Below, piece after piece: positions 29,762 to 38,995 of a stretch of 43,059 bases of DNA; position 1 is the first letter of the stretch; each line of letters starts with the position of its first letter. The stretch covers positions 1 through 43,059 of the forward strand of contig JAEXMK010000023.1 of the NCBI GenBank assembly GCA_023444445.1. The letters are read 5' to 3'. The translations under genes were made by a program, and so were the position numbers. The notes under the pieces were generated by a model. It ran no database searches, was not told the origin of the DNA, and was given only the letters and a program-made list of their open reading frames with translations. This DNA comes from Pseudomonadota bacterium. Lineage in GTDB: Bacteria; Pseudomonadota; Alphaproteobacteria; Rhizobiales; Rhizobiaceae.

Positions 29762-31449
29762 TCGCACGGTTTGCGGTACTGAAATCCGTTATCGTCCTGT
29801 TCTGGTCGACACGGCGCGGCATGTTGCTTGCGGGCGCGGTTCTCGCGGTCACGACGGTTCTGGCGGGCATCGGTCTTCTCGGCGTGTCGGGCTGGTTCAT
29901 CACCGCGACAGCCATTGCTGGCCTGCTGCCGGCGACGGCCTTCGCCTTCGATGTTTTTGCCCCTTCCGCCGCCATTCGGCTTCTGGCGCTGGCGCGCACC
30001 GCCGCCCGTTATGGCGAGCGCATGACGACCCACGAAGCAACGCTCTCCGTGCTGGCAGCGCTTCGCGAGAAATTGTTTCGCGGTTTTGCCGCACCGCAGG
30101 CCGCCAAATCTCTGGAGGCACGGCCTGCGCGCCTGCTGAACCGGCTGACGGCAGATATCGACGCGCTGGATTCGCTTTATCTGCGCGTTCTGGTTCCGGC
30201 CACTGTGGCCATTCTGGCCGCGCTCGCCACCGGCTTCGGGCTTGCTTTCCTGCATTCGCTTGCCGGCGTGTTGGCGGCGGCCTTCCTCATTGCGGCGGGG
30301 TTGGGCATTTCTGCGCGCTCTGCCCTGCGGGCGGAAAAATTTTCGCGTCGGCGGGCCATCGGGCTCGAGGCGTTGCGTGCCCGCACGGCTGATCTGGTAA
30401 GTGGACAGACGGAGCTTTTGACCACCGGCCGACTTTCCGCACAGGTTGCGGCGGTCAAGCGGGCGGATGACTATCTCGCGGCCTGCGATGACAGTCTTAA
30501 CCGCATCGAGACCAATGCGGGTTTTTCCTTTGGCGTTTCAGCGGCCATTCTTTTGAGTGCCGCTCTTCTTGGCATCGCCTGGCTGGCGGAGCACGGGGCG
30601 GTGAGTGCACCTGCCGCCGCACTTGGATTGCTGGTCTGTTTCGCCGCGCTGGAGCCTTTCGCAGCACTTCGTCGCGGGGCGATGGAGCTGGGCCGCACGC
30701 TGTTTTCCGCAAGGCGTATCGCGCCGCGCTTTTCTGCGAAGGCGGAAGCGCGCTGTCCTGCATTGCCTTCGAGCGGCATTGCAGCGGAGCTGCAAGACGT
30801 ACGTCTGGAGCGGGAAGGAAACGACAATCCGGTCCTGACGAATATCAACCTCGCCATTGCCGCCGGGGAGAGGGTTGCGATCGTCGGCCCGAGCGGTGCG
30901 GGCAAGACGAGCCTGATCCAGCTTCTGGCCGGTGAGTTGCAACCAGCCACGGGGCAAATCAGCGCCTTGCCGTCCACCCTGATGACGCAGCGCAGTCAGC
31001 TTTTCCGCGACAGCATTGCCGATAATCTGCGACTGGCAAAACCTGCGGCGGCAGGTTGCGAGTTGTGGGAAGCGCTCGCGGCGGCGGGACTTGCCGACCA
31101 CGTCAAAAGCTTGCCGAAAGGGCTGAAGACGAAGCTCGGCGAGGCCGGGCAGGGTCTTTCCGGCGGCCAATCGCGCCGGCTGGCGCTTGCCCGTTTCCTG
31201 CTCGCTGATCGGCCGCTGTGGCTTCTCGACGAGGTGACGGAAGGGCTGGATGGGGAGACCGCCCGCGACGTGCTCGCCCGGCTCTTCGCGAAGGCGGAGG
31301 GAAAGACTGTCGTGATGATCACCCATAATCGCCGCGAGGCGGAATTTGCCGATCGCATCATTGTGCTGAAAGACGGACGCCAGCTTGATCAATGTCAAAG
31401 CGGCACCCCGGAATACGGCGTAGTGCTTGAGACACTACGCCCGGACTGA
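29758..31449 (+). CDS. cydC: thiol reductant ABC exporter subunit CydC
   Basis: 563 residues, permease plus ATPase like CydD. Walker A is GPSGAGKTS (from residue 377), the signature is LSGGQSRRLALARF, and Walker B is WLLDEVTEGLD. The N-terminal LLGVSGWFITATAIAG is typical of CydC. It forms the heterodimeric exporter with CydD. It starts within the cydD stop (ATGA), showing translational coupling. 68 bp separate it from cydA. Confidence 0.95.
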   Translation: MIARFAVLKSVIVLFWSTRRGMLLAGAVLAVTTVLAGIGLLGVSGWFITATAIAGLLPATAFAFDVFAPSAAIRLLALARTAARYGERMTTHEATLSVLAALREKLFRGFAAPQAAKSLEARPARLLNRLTADIDALDSLYLRVLVPATVAILAALATGFGLAFLHSLAGVLAAAFLIAAGLGISARSALRAEKFSRRRAIGLEALRARTADLVSGQTELLTTGRLSAQVAAVKRADDYLAACDDSLNRIETNAGFSFGVSAAILLSAALLGIAWLAEHGAVSAPAAALGLLVCFAALEPFAALRRGAMELGRTLFSARRIAPRFSAKAEARCPALPSSGIAAELQDVRLEREGNDNPVLTNINLAIAAGERVAIVGPSGAGKTSLIQLLAGELQPATGQISALPSTLMTQRSQLFRDSIADNLRLAKPAAAGCELWEALAAAGLADHVKSLPKGLKTKLGEAGQGLSGGQSRRLALARFLLADRPLWLLDEVTEGLDGETARDVLARLFAKAEGKTVVMITHNRREAEFADRIIVLKDGRQLDQCQSGTPEYGVVLETLRPD

Positions 31450-31517
31450 GATTTTTTTGAGAGCCGGCGTCGTCTTGACAATGGAAGGCCGGCCTTCCGG
31501 AAAAGGTGGGTAAGATT

Positions 31518-33095
31518 ATGGAACTCGACATAGTGGCGCTGTCGCGCCTGCAATTTGCAGTGACGGCTTTATATCACTTCCTGTTCGTTCCCCTGACGAT
31601 CGGGCTGTCGGTGGTGATCGCCATCATGGAAACGGTCTATGTCATGACCGGCCGCACGATCTGGCGGCAGATGACGAAATTCTGGGGCACCCTGTTCGGC
31701 ATCAATTTCGTGCTCGGGGTTTCCACCGGCATCGTCATGGAATTCCAATTCGGCATGAACTGGAGTTACTACAGCCACTATGTCGGCGATATCTTCGGCG
31801 CGCCGCTGGCAATCGAAGGCATGATGGCCTTCTTCCTGGAGGCCACCTTCGTCGGCTTGTTCTTCTTCGGCTGGGACAAGCTGTCGAAACTCGGCCATCT
31901 CCTCGCAACGTGGTGCGTTGCCATCGGCTCGAATTTTTCGGCGCTGTGGATATTGATCGCCAATGGCTGGATGCAGAATCCGACGGGCTCCGCCTTCAAT
32001 CCCCAGACCATGCGCATGGAAGTGACGGATTTCGCCGCTGTTCTGTTCAATCCTGTGGCGCAGGCGAAATTCGTCCACACCGTTTCCGCTGGCTACGTGA
32101 CGGCTTCTATCTTCGTGCTCGGTGTTTCCGCCTGGTATGTGCTGAAAGGCCGCCATGTCGATCTCGCCAAACGCTCGATGACGGTTGCCGCCTCCTTCGG
32201 TCTTGCCTCGGCGCTTTCGGTCGTCGTGCTGGGCGACGAAAGCGGTTATCTCTCCACCGAACACCAGAAGATGAAGCTCGCCTCCATCGAGGCCATGTGG
32301 GAAACCGAGCCGGCCCCGGCTCCCTTCACCGCCATCGGTTTTCCCGATCAGGAAGCACGCGAAACACATTTTGCCGTGAAGATCCCGTGGGTGATGGGTC
32401 TCATCGGGACCCGCTCACTCGACACGCAGATTCCTGGCATCAACGATCTGGTGGAGCAGGCCAAGACCCGCATCCGCGACGGCATCAAGGCCTATGATGC
32501 GCTGATGCAGATCCGCGCCACCGGTAAAGGCGCGCAACTGCCGGAAGAGGTGCGCGGCACCTTTGCCGAACTCGGTCATGAGCTTGGTTACGCCCTACTG
32601 CTGAAACGATATGTCGATGATCCGCGTCAGGCGAGCGAAGAGCAGATTGCCAAGGCCGCGGCAGATACGATCCCGCATGTACCGACGCTGTTCTGGTCGT
32701 TCCGCATCATGGTCGGCCTCGGTATGTTCTTCATTCTGCTGACGGCGACTTTCTTCTATCTCTCGGCTCGTCGCCGGCTGGATCATTACCCACTGCTGCT
32801 GAAAGTGGCGGTCTTCGCCATTCCTTTGCCGTGGATCGCGGCGGAAATGGGCTGGGTGGTGGCCGAGTTCGGTCGCCAGCCATGGATCATCGAGGGTGTG
32901 CTGCCCACGGCTGCCGCGGTCTCCAGCCTCAGCGCCTCGACGGTTCTCATTACACTTCTGTGTTTCATCGCCATCTACACGGTGCTGTTCATCGTTGAGA
33001 TGGGACTGATGCTGAAAGCGATCCGCAAAGGGCCGGACCCCGACCACGAGCCGGAAGCACCGCTCGTTCCTGAAAAACTCGTCGCTGCGGAGTAA
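31518..33095 (+). CDS. cydA: cytochrome bd quinol oxidase subunit I
   Basis: 525 residues, about nine membrane helices. His20 in LYHFLFVPLTIG is the N-terminal heme ligand (His19 in E. coli), and the GRQPW motif near residue 450 is the quinol oxidase signature. The loop between helices 6 and 7 (Q-loop, about 250-390) is long, as in the long-loop bd-I class. It oxidises quinol and reduces O2 at low oxygen. ATG at 31518 with AAGGTGG 8 bp upstream is preferred over GTG at 31506. An exact 16-base palindrome lies just upstream. Confidence 0.97.
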   Translation: MELDIVALSRLQFAVTALYHFLFVPLTIGLSVVIAIMETVYVMTGRTIWRQMTKFWGTLFGINFVLGVSTGIVMEFQFGMNWSYYSHYVGDIFGAPLAIEGMMAFFLEATFVGLFFFGWDKLSKLGHLLATWCVAIGSNFSALWILIANGWMQNPTGSAFNPQTMRMEVTDFAAVLFNPVAQAKFVHTVSAGYVTASIFVLGVSAWYVLKGRHVDLAKRSMTVAASFGLASALSVVVLGDESGYLSTEHQKMKLASIEAMWETEPAPAPFTAIGFPDQEARETHFAVKIPWVMGLIGTRSLDTQIPGINDLVEQAKTRIRDGIKAYDALMQIRATGKGAQLPEEVRGTFAELGHELGYALLLKRYVDDPRQASEEQIAKAAADTIPHVPTLFWSFRIMVGLGMFFILLTATFFYLSARRRLDHYPLLLKVAVFAIPLPWIAAEMGWVVAEFGRQPWIIEGVLPTAAAVSSLSASTVLITLLCFIAIYTVLFIVEMGLMLKAIRKGPDPDHEPEAPLVPEKLVAAE

Positions 33096-33101
33096 GATAT
33101 C

Positions 33102-34259
33102 ATGATCCTGCATCAACTCATCGACTATGAAATCCTCCGCGTCATCTGGTGGCTGCTGCTCGGTGTGGTGCTGATCGGTTTTGCGGTGACCGGCGGTTTC
33201 GATCTCGGCACGGGGGCGCTGCTGCCTTTCGTTGCGAAAACGGACATTGAGCGGCGTGTCGTCATCAATTCCATCGGCCCCGTCTGGGAAGGCAATCAGG
33301 TCTGGCTCATCCTTGGTGGCGGCGCGATTTTCGCCGCCTGGCCGCCGCTTTATGCGGTGTCGTTTTCGGGCTTCTATCTGGCGATGTTCGCCACCCTGTT
33401 CGCGCTGATCCTGCGGCCGGTCGGTTTTAAATACCGCTCCAAGCGTGAAAGCACCGCATGGCGTACCGGCTGGGATTGGGCGCTCTTTATCGGTGGCTTT
33501 GTCCCGTCGCTGATTTTCGGCGTCGCGATCGGCAATGTGCTGCAGGGTGTTCCCTTCCACCTGAATGACGATCTCAGGATTTTTTATGACGGCACGACGC
33601 TGTTCGAACTCCTGAACCCCTACGCCATCCTTTGCGGTCTCGTTTCGGTGGCCATGCTCGTCATGCATGGTGCGGCATGGCTGGTGCTGAAGACGGATGG
33701 TCCGGTTGCTGCCCGTGCCCGGGGCTTCGGCAGCGTCGCGGCCCTTGCCACGTCAGTTCTTTTTGCGCTTGGCGGCGTCTTTCTGTGGCTGGGCATCGAT
33801 GGCTATCGCTTCACCTCTGACATCGTCACCGACGGTCCGTCCAATCCGCTGTCAAAGACGGTAGAGGTTGCGGGCGGTATCTGGTTTTCCAACTATGCGG
33901 CGCATCCCTGGATGATGCTGGCGCCAGCGCTCGGTCTTGCCTTCCCGCTCGTCGCGTTCGTCCTCTTCCGGGCCCACAGGCAAGTGCTGGCGCTGCTTTC
34001 CAGCTCGCTCGCCATTTTTGGCATCATCTCGACGGTCGGGTTGACGATGTTTCCCTTCATCCTGCCGTCTTCGGTCGATCCCAAATCGAGCCTGACGGTC
34101 TGGGATGCGTCGTCCAGCCATATGACGCTGTTTATCATGCTGGTGGTCGCCCTCATCTTCATCCCGATCATCGTCGCCTATACGTCATGGGTCTATCGCG
34201 TGCTGTGGGGCAAGGTGGATGAAAAGGCGATCCGCGACGACAGCGGTCATGCTTATTGA
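33102..34259 (+). CDS. cydB: cytochrome bd quinol oxidase subunit II
   Basis: 385 residues, about eight to nine membrane helices. FDLGTGALLPFVAKTDIERR and GPVWEGNQVWLILGGGAIFAAWP (first part) are the CydB signature; MFPFILPSS and LFIMLVVALIFIPIIVAYTSW lie near the end. It pairs with CydA. It starts 6 bp after cydA and is followed by the small subunit gene cydX. Confidence 0.97.
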   Translation: MILHQLIDYEILRVIWWLLLGVVLIGFAVTGGFDLGTGALLPFVAKTDIERRVVINSIGPVWEGNQVWLILGGGAIFAAWPPLYAVSFSGFYLAMFATLFALILRPVGFKYRSKRESTAWRTGWDWALFIGGFVPSLIFGVAIGNVLQGVPFHLNDDLRIFYDGTTLFELLNPYAILCGLVSVAMLVMHGAAWLVLKTDGPVAARARGFGSVAALATSVLFALGGVFLWLGIDGYRFTSDIVTDGPSNPLSKTVEVAGGIWFSNYAAHPWMMLAPALGLAFPLVAFVLFRAHRQVLALLSSSLAIFGIISTVGLTMFPFILPSSVDPKSSLTVWDASSSHMTLFIMLVVALIFIPIIVAYTSWVYRVLWGKVDEKAIRDDSGHAY

Positions 34260-34281
34260 TCAAAAAAGAAGGAGATCGAAC

Positions 34282-34404
34282 ATGTGGTATTTCGCCTGGC
34301 TGCTCGGCCTGCCTCTCGCCGCCATTTTCGCCGTCATGAACGCGATGTGGTATGAGCTGATGGAAGAAAACGCTAAAAAGGCTGAAGCTAAACTGGAAAA
34401 ATAA
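34282..34404 (+). CDS. cydX: cytochrome bd small subunit CydX
   Basis: 40 residues: MWYFAWLLGLPLAAIFAVMN is a single membrane helix, followed by a charged tail with AMWYELMEEN. The pattern and position after cydB match CydX/YbgT, which stabilises the oxidase. AAGGAG lies 8 bp before ATG 34282. A longer reading from 34219 overlaps cydB in another frame and is rejected. The terminator follows within 25 bp. Confidence 0.93.
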   Translation: MWYFAWLLGLPLAAIFAVMNAMWYELMEENAKKAEAKLEK

Positions 34405-34426
34405 GGCCTTGCGGTACGCCATTAAA

Positions 34427-34458
34427 AAAGGGCGGCATCCAAACCGATGCCGCCCTTT
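34427..34458. terminator. bidirectional rho-independent terminator
   Basis: A perfect 13-base stem, AAAGGGCGGCATC with GATGCCGCCCTTT, and a six-base loop, with A-rich and T-rich flanks. It ends both the cyd operon (+) and the small stress-type operon arriving on the minus strand. Confidence 0.9.
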
Positions 34459-34488
34459 ATGTAATTACCGCGCCTGCGAGGCGCAGCC

Positions 34489-34677
34489 TCAGTGGATCGC
34501 GATGCCGCGCTTGCCCGCTTCTTCCTTGATGATGTCCTCGACGATGGCTCGCTTGAGATTTGGATCTCCGAGCAGATAGTCATCGGCGATTTCGAAAATC
34601 GACTTCGGGTTCTCGGTCCTGTGCAGGGTGTCGAGATCCTGGCCGATCTGCTCTCTCAGACTGGAATAGTCGTCCAT
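34489..34677 (-). CDS. conserved small protein of unknown function (62 aa)
   Basis: 62 residues, soluble and acidic, starting MDDYSSLREQIGQDLDTL. The body FEIADDYLLGDPNLKRAIVEDIIKEEAGKRG is helical in character. I do not recognise a family. ATG at 34677 has GGAGA 8 bp upstream; a reading from 34734 overlaps the neighbour and is rejected. It is the last gene of a three-gene unit with DUF3597 and the GlsB-like gene. Confidence 0.75.
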   Translation of the reverse strand: MDDYSSLREQIGQDLDTLHRTENPKSIFEIADDYLLGDPNLKRAIVEDIIKEEAGKRGIAIH

Positions 34678-34699
34678 CGCGGTTCTCCGTTTTCCCGGT

Positions 34700-35119
34700 T
34701 CAGTCCAGAAGATCGGCCGGCACCTTGCCGCCATTTTCGGAGAGTTTCTTGATCACCGCCTTGTGCAGCCAGATATTCATCGTGGCCGAATCCGAGGTGT
34801 CACCGGTATAGCCGAGCTCGCTCGCCAGTTCCTTTCGGGCGGTGAGACTGCTGTCCAGGTCGAGGGCCTTGAGAAGGTCGACGATGGAGTGTTTCCAGTC
34901 GAGCTTCTGGCCGTTTTTCTTGACAGCAGCGTCCAGAATGGAAGCGACATCGACGTTACCGGTCGGTGCCGGTGCGGCGGCTGTGGGCGCAGGCGAAGCA
35001 GGCTGCGCCGGTGCTGCCGGGCTCGCAGTCGTCGTCGGCGTTCCGGCCGGAGCCGAAGTCTCCGGCGCGGCTTCTGCCTTGCCGAAAATCGCGTTCTTGA
35101 TTTTGTCGAAAAAGCTCAT
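34700..35119 (-). CDS. DUF3597 domain protein
   Basis: 139 residues. MSFFDKIKNAIFGKAEA leads into an Ala/Pro/Thr-rich linker (about 18-53), then a helical domain with VDVASILDAAVKKNGQKLDW and LARKELASELGYTG-like features, ending in NIWLHKAVIKKLSENGGKVP. This is the DUF3597 pattern, function unknown to me. The low-complexity linker is real coding sequence and not a frameshift, because the frame stays open and the C-terminal domain is intact. It lies 12 bp after the GlsB-like gene. Confidence 0.88.
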   Translation of the reverse strand: MSFFDKIKNAIFGKAEAAPETSAPAGTPTTTASPAAPAQPASPAPTAAAPAPTGNVDVASILDAAVKKNGQKLDWKHSIVDLLKALDLDSSLTARKELASELGYTGDTSDSATMNIWLHKAVIKKLSENGGKVPADLLD

Positions 35120-35131
35120 TCTGTCCTCCCC

Positions 35132-35383
35132 TTATCTGCGAATTGCACGCCCGACGGCGATAAGAATGCAGGCGCCGATGAAACCGGCGATGAGATAGCC
35201 GATCCAGCCTCCGAGCGAGACGCCGATGAGCCCCAGAAGGAAATTGGCGACGACGGCGCCGACAATGCCCAGGATGATGTTCATGAAAACACCCATATTG
35301 CTTTTCATGAACTGTTCGGCGAGCCACCCAGCTACGCCGCCGATGATGATTGCTGCAATCCAGCCAACTTGTGCGTCTTCCAT
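35132..35383 (-). CDS. GlsB/YeaQ/YmgE family membrane protein
   Basis: 83 residues, three hydrophobic segments rich in glycine (IAAIIIGGVAGWLAEQFM; IILGIVGAVVANFLLGLIG; GYLIAGFIGACILIAVG). This is the transglycosylase-associated/GlsB family of small stress-related inner-membrane proteins. ATG at 35383 with AAAGGAAAGG upstream. It is the first gene of a three-gene unit behind an EcfG-type promoter. Confidence 0.92.
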   Translation of the reverse strand: MEDAQVGWIAAIIIGGVAGWLAEQFMKSNMGVFMNIILGIVGAVVANFLLGLIGVSLGGWIGYLIAGFIGACILIAVGRAIRR

Positions 35384-35479
35384 AACAGGCCTTTCCTTTC
35401 TAAAGAGAGGTCAGAAGGCACCGGACCCGCATTTTTTGCGCACGTCCCCCCGCCTTGAATTGACCCCAAGCGGAATACT

Positions 35480-35504
35480 AACGATGGCGTGGATGTTTTG
35501 TTCC
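35480..35504 (-). promoter_or_regulatory. EcfG-type general stress promoter
   Basis: On the minus strand GGAAC (35504-35500), a 17-base spacer, then GTT (35482-35480) preceded by C. This matches the EcfG/RpoE2 consensus GGAAC-N16/17-cGTT of alphaproteobacteria. It lies about 97 bp before the GlsB-like start, giving a leader of about 90 bases. Confidence 0.7.
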
Positions 35505-35529
35505 GTGCGACGTGTACGCTGTCGCAAAT

Positions 35530-36387
35530 TCAACCGTGGCTCTTAAAATCCAGCCCGATATCTAGAACCGGTGCGCTATGGGTGATCCAGCCGATGGAGA
35601 TGAGATCGACGCCGGTTGCGGCGATGGCTGGAGCGGTCTGAGGATTGATGCGCCCGGACGATTCGGTGATGGCGCGCCCTGAAACGATCTCCACCGCTTC
35701 GCCCAGCTGTTCCGGCGTCATATTGTCGAGAAGAACCGCATCAACGCCCTCATCCATGGCCTCGTGCAGTTGCACAAGCGTATCCACTTCGACCTCGATC
35801 TTGACGAGGTGTCCGACGCCCTGCCTTGCGCGGCGGATGGCTTCTCGCACGCTGCCGGCAACTGCGATGTGATTGTCCTTGATGAGAACGGCGTCATAAA
35901 GCGCAAAACGGTGGTTCATACCACCGCCGGCACGTACGGCATATTTTTCCAGCGCCCGCAGCCCCGGCGTCGTCTTGCGGGTGCAGGCGACCGAAGCCTT
36001 CGTGCCCGCAATGGCGGCGACGATTTTTGCCGTGACGGAGGCGATGCCTGAGAGATGGCCGAGAAAATTCAGAGCCGTGCGTTCCCCGGTCAGAAGCCCG
36101 CGTGAGGGCCCCTCGATGGTTGCGATGATATCACCGGGAGCCACGGCCGCGCCATCCGCAATATGCCTGTTCATCCTGATCGCCGGGTCCACAAGCTGGA
36201 AGGCAAGTTCCGCCGCATCGAGCCCGGCGATGACGCCCGGCTCCCGCGCCGCCATGATAACGACCGAGCGGTGCTTGGCGGGGATGACAGCGGTGGAGGT
36301 TATGTCGCCTGCCAGGCCGAGATCTTCCAGAAGGGCATTGCGCACGAGCGGTTCGACGATCAGGCGTGGCAAGGGGGAAAGGGTCAT
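35530..36387 (-). CDS. nadC: nicotinate-nucleotide diphosphorylase (carboxylating)
   Basis: 285 residues, quinolinate phosphoribosyltransferase. GERTALNFLGHLSGIAS and CTRKTTPGLRALEKYAVRAGG hold the substrate-binding arginines and lysines; AVLLDNMTPEQL and ESSGRINPQT are in the barrel. It converts quinolinate and PRPP to nicotinate mononucleotide. ATG at 36387 is 1 bp past the nadB stop; the longer frame to 36441 overlaps nadB. Last gene of the nadABC operon. Confidence 0.96.
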   Translation of the reverse strand: MTLSPLPRLIVEPLVRNALLEDLGLAGDITSTAVIPAKHRSVVIMAAREPGVIAGLDAAELAFQLVDPAIRMNRHIADGAAVAPGDIIATIEGPSRGLLTGERTALNFLGHLSGIASVTAKIVAAIAGTKASVACTRKTTPGLRALEKYAVRAGGGMNHRFALYDAVLIKDNHIAVAGSVREAIRRARQGVGHLVKIEVEVDTLVQLHEAMDEGVDAVLLDNMTPEQLGEAVEIVSGRAITESSGRINPQTAPAIAATGVDLISIGWITHSAPVLDIGLDFKSHG

Positions 36388-36388
36388 A

Positions 36389-37957
36389 TCAGGCGCTCCG
36401 CGCGAAACCGGCCGTGGAAAGGCGGGAAGAGGAAAATTCATGGGCGATGGTGATGATGTCGTTCAGCGCCAGTCTGCGTCTCGTTGGTATCGCGTCCTTT
36501 TGTGGAAAATCGTCACGGAAATGCGCGCCGCGCGATTCCATCCGCAGAGCCGCGAAGACGGCGATGGCGAGTGCTACGACGGCCGGGTCGGATGCCGGGC
36601 CGTTCCGCTCGGCGAGCGGCAACAAATCCCTGACAGCTGCGGCCAACCCCGCGGCATCTCTGACGATGCCGAGATGGCGGGAAACGACGGGCCTGACAGG
36701 GGTGAGATCGGCGGGCAAAAAATCGGCTGTGGTGTCGGGTGAGACGGCAGCCGACGGTCTCGCCGAAGGTGCGGGACGGCCGACTATATCCTGAGCCGCA
36801 CGCATGCCCATGGTAGCCGCCTCCAGCAGCGAGTTACTGGCAAGCCGGTTTGCGCCGTGAAGGCCCGTGCAGGCGGTTTCACCTGCAACCCAGAGGCCCG
36901 GCACCGAGCTTCGGCCCCTTCCATCAGTGGCGACACCGCCCATATGATAATGCACGGCCGGGCGGACCGGCACGAGCTCGCGGGCAGGGTCGATGCCCGC
37001 CTCGCGGCAAAGCAGGTCGATCGACGGGAAACGGTCGGAAAAACCCGAGCCGAGCGCCTGGCGGGCATCGAGAAAGACGCTGCCGCCGCGCAGGATTTCA
37101 CGGTCGATGGCGCGGGCGACGATATCGCGCGACGCGAGTTCCGCGCCCGGCACCGCCGCCATGAACCTTTCGCCATTTTCATTGACCAGCAGTGCGCCTT
37201 CACCGCGCACCGCTTCGCTCACCAGCGCCAGCGGCCGCCGGGGCGAGGAAAGTGCCGTCGGGTGAAACTGCACGAATTCCATGTCGGCAAGGATGGCGCC
37301 GGCCCGGGCGGCGAGCATGATGCCCTGCCCGAAATTGCCGGAGGGATTGGTCGTGGCGTCATAAAGCCCGCCAAGGCCGCCGGTGGCAAGAACGACCCGG
37401 CTTGCCGATAGAAAGAAGCTGCCACTTGGACCCGCGCAGGCGAGACCGGCGATCACGCCATCCTCCGTCAGCAGCCGGCGCACTTCCGTGCCCTCCAGAA
37501 CCGTGATCGAAGGCGTGCGGCGAACGGCCTTTGCGAGAGCACTGACGATCGCGGCACCCGATCCGTCGCCTTCGGCGTGGAGAATGCGCCGCCTGCTATG
37601 GGCGGCTTCCAGCCCGAAGACGTAGTTGCCTCTGGTGTCCCGGTCGAAGCGAACGCCCGCCCGTTCCAGTGCGTCGATAACTGTGGGCGCTGCGGCGATG
37701 ATGCCAACCGCCATATCTTCATCGCAAAGGCCGTCGCCTGCGGCGAGCGTATCGGCGACATGCAGGGCTGCGCGATCATCCGGCCCGAGGCTGGCCGCGA
37801 TGCCGCCCTGCGCCCAGGCGCTTGAGGTTTCGCCGCCGAGCGCGCCGCGCGTCACAAGCAGCACGGGCTGTGGCGCCAGCGTCAGCGCCGCCATCAACCC
37901 GGCAATACCGCTGCCGACGATGACCGTCCAGTCCCGCTGCGGCGAAAGTGCGCTCAT
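36389..37957 (-). CDS. nadB: L-aspartate oxidase
   Basis: 522 residues, FAD enzyme of the succinate dehydrogenase/fumarate reductase flavoprotein family. [17 protein letters not shown] (13-29) is the FAD motif; FVQFHPTAL and [20 protein letters not shown] are the family signatures, followed by [19 protein letters not shown]. It makes iminoaspartate from aspartate. It overlaps the nadA stop by 4 bp (ATGA), so translation is coupled. Confidence 0.97.
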   Translation of the reverse strand: MSALSPQRDWTVIVGSGIAGLMAALTLAPQPVLLVTRGALGGETSSAWAQGGIAASLGPDDRAALHVADTLAAGDGLCDEDMAVGIIAAAPTVIDALERAGVRFDRDTRGNYVFGLEAAHSRRRILHAEGDGSGAAIVSALAKAVRRTPSITVLEGTEVRRLLTEDGVIAGLACAGPSGSFFLSASRVVLATGGLGGLYDATTNPSGNFGQGIMLAARAGAILADMEFVQFHPTALSSPRRPLALVSEAVRGEGALLVNENGERFMAAVPGAELASRDIVARAIDREILRGGSVFLDARQALGSGFSDRFPSIDLLCREAGIDPARELVPVRPAVHYHMGGVATDGRGRSSVPGLWVAGETACTGLHGANRLASNSLLEAATMGMRAAQDIVGRPAPSARPSAAVSPDTTADFLPADLTPVRPVVSRHLGIVRDAAGLAAAVRDLLPLAERNGPASDPAVVALAIAVFAALRMESRGAHFRDDFPQKDAIPTRRRLALNDIITIAHEFSSSRLSTAGFARSA

Positions 37958-38925
37958 ATCTGCAGCATCCTTTCCACGGCGCGGCGGGCGGCACCGGCAA
38001 TGGCCGGATCGACCGTCACCTCATGGCGATTTTCCTCCAGTGCCGCGCGGATATTGCCAAGCGTGATGCGCTTCATATGCGGGCAGAGATTGCAGGGGCG
38101 GATGAATTCGACGTCGGGATGATGCACGGCGACGTTGTCGCTCATCGAGCACTCCGTAAAAAGGCCCACGCGGGCAGGGCGCTCGCGGCCGACATAGTCA
38201 GACATGCCGGCGGTGGAGCCGGAAAAATCCGCAGCATCAACGACCTCAGGCGGACATTCAGGATGCGCCAGTACGATCACGCCGGGATGGCTCTCTCTCA
38301 ATTCCCTGATGTCGTCGGTGGTGAAAAGCTCGTGCACCTCGCAATGGCCACGCCAGGCGATCAGCTCGACATTGGTTTCCTTGGCCACGTTCTTCGCCAG
38401 ATATTCATCCGGCAGCATCAGTACGCGCGGCACACCTAGCGATTCCACCACCTGGCGGGCGTTGCCCGACGTGCAGCAGATGTCTGACGCCGCCTTCACC
38501 GCGGCTGACGTGTTCACATAGGTGACCACGGGAACGCCGGGATAGGCCTTGCGCAGAAGCGCGATGTCTTCCGGCGTGATGGAATCGGCGAGCGAACAAC
38601 CGGCGGCCATATCCGGAATGAGCACCGTCTTTTCCGGATTGAGCAGCTTTGCCGTTTCGGCCATGAAGTGCACGCCGGCGAGAACAATCACATCGGCTTC
38701 CACCTCCATCGCCTTGCGGGCGAGTGCGAGGCTGTCGCCGACAATATCGGCGACGCCATGGAAGATTTCCGGTGTCTGGTAGTTATGGGCGAGAATGACG
38801 GCATTGCGCTTGCGCTTCAGTTCAAGGATTGCCTCCACATCATCCTGGAAGCCCATCCATTCGGCCTTGGGAATGACGCGGGCAACGCGGTCATAAAGGC
38901 GGGCGGCGGAAATCTGCTCGTTCAC
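37954..38925 (-). CDS. nadA: quinolinate synthase
   Basis: 323 residues. The three predicted [4Fe-4S] ligands are Cys110 (MAAGCSLAD), Cys195 (WRGHCEVHE) and Cys281 (CNLCPHMKR); [12 protein letters not shown] is the N-terminal signature. It condenses iminoaspartate with dihydroxyacetone phosphate to quinolinate. The start is GTG at 38925 with GGGAGAG 5 bp upstream. Two operator-like dyads lie between it and nadQ. Confidence 0.96.
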   Translation of the reverse strand: MNEQISAARLYDRVARVIPKAEWMGFQDDVEAILELKRKRNAVILAHNYQTPEIFHGVADIVGDSLALARKAMEVEADVIVLAGVHFMAETAKLLNPEKTVLIPDMAAGCSLADSITPEDIALLRKAYPGVPVVTYVNTSAAVKAASDICCTSGNARQVVESLGVPRVLMLPDEYLAKNVAKETNVELIAWRGHCEVHELFTTDDIRELRESHPGVIVLAHPECPPEVVDAADFSGSTAGMSDYVGRERPARVGLFTECSMSDNVAVHHPDVEFIRPCNLCPHMKRITLGNIRAALEENRHEVTVDPAIAGAARRAVERMLQI

Positions 38926-38939
38926 GGTGCTCTCCCATT

Positions 38940-38958
38940 TATACTCTTATTGAGCATA
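38940..38958. promoter_or_regulatory. NadQ-type operator, promoter-proximal copy
   Basis: TATACTC-TTATT-GAGCATA: arms TAT-n-CTC and GAG-n-ATA around five bases. It sits 15 bp before the nadA start codon. Confidence 0.65.
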
Positions 38959-38970
38959 TCTAGGGCAAAC

Positions 38971-38995
38971 ACATATTCTCATCGCGAGCATATGT
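38971..38995. promoter_or_regulatory. NadQ-type operator, distal copy
   Basis: Outer arms ACATAT (38971-38976) and ATATGT (38990-38995), inner arms CTC and GAG around ATCGC, so the same TAT-n-CTC-N5-GAG-n-ATA plan as the copy 34 bp away (centre to centre, about three helical turns). It ends in the nadQ stop codon. Confidence 0.7.

Noticed and set aside
34900..35070. Possible frameshift in the Ala/Pro-rich part of the DUF3597 gene
   Set aside because: The frame is open throughout and both the N-terminal and C-terminal conserved parts are in the same frame, so it is a linker.
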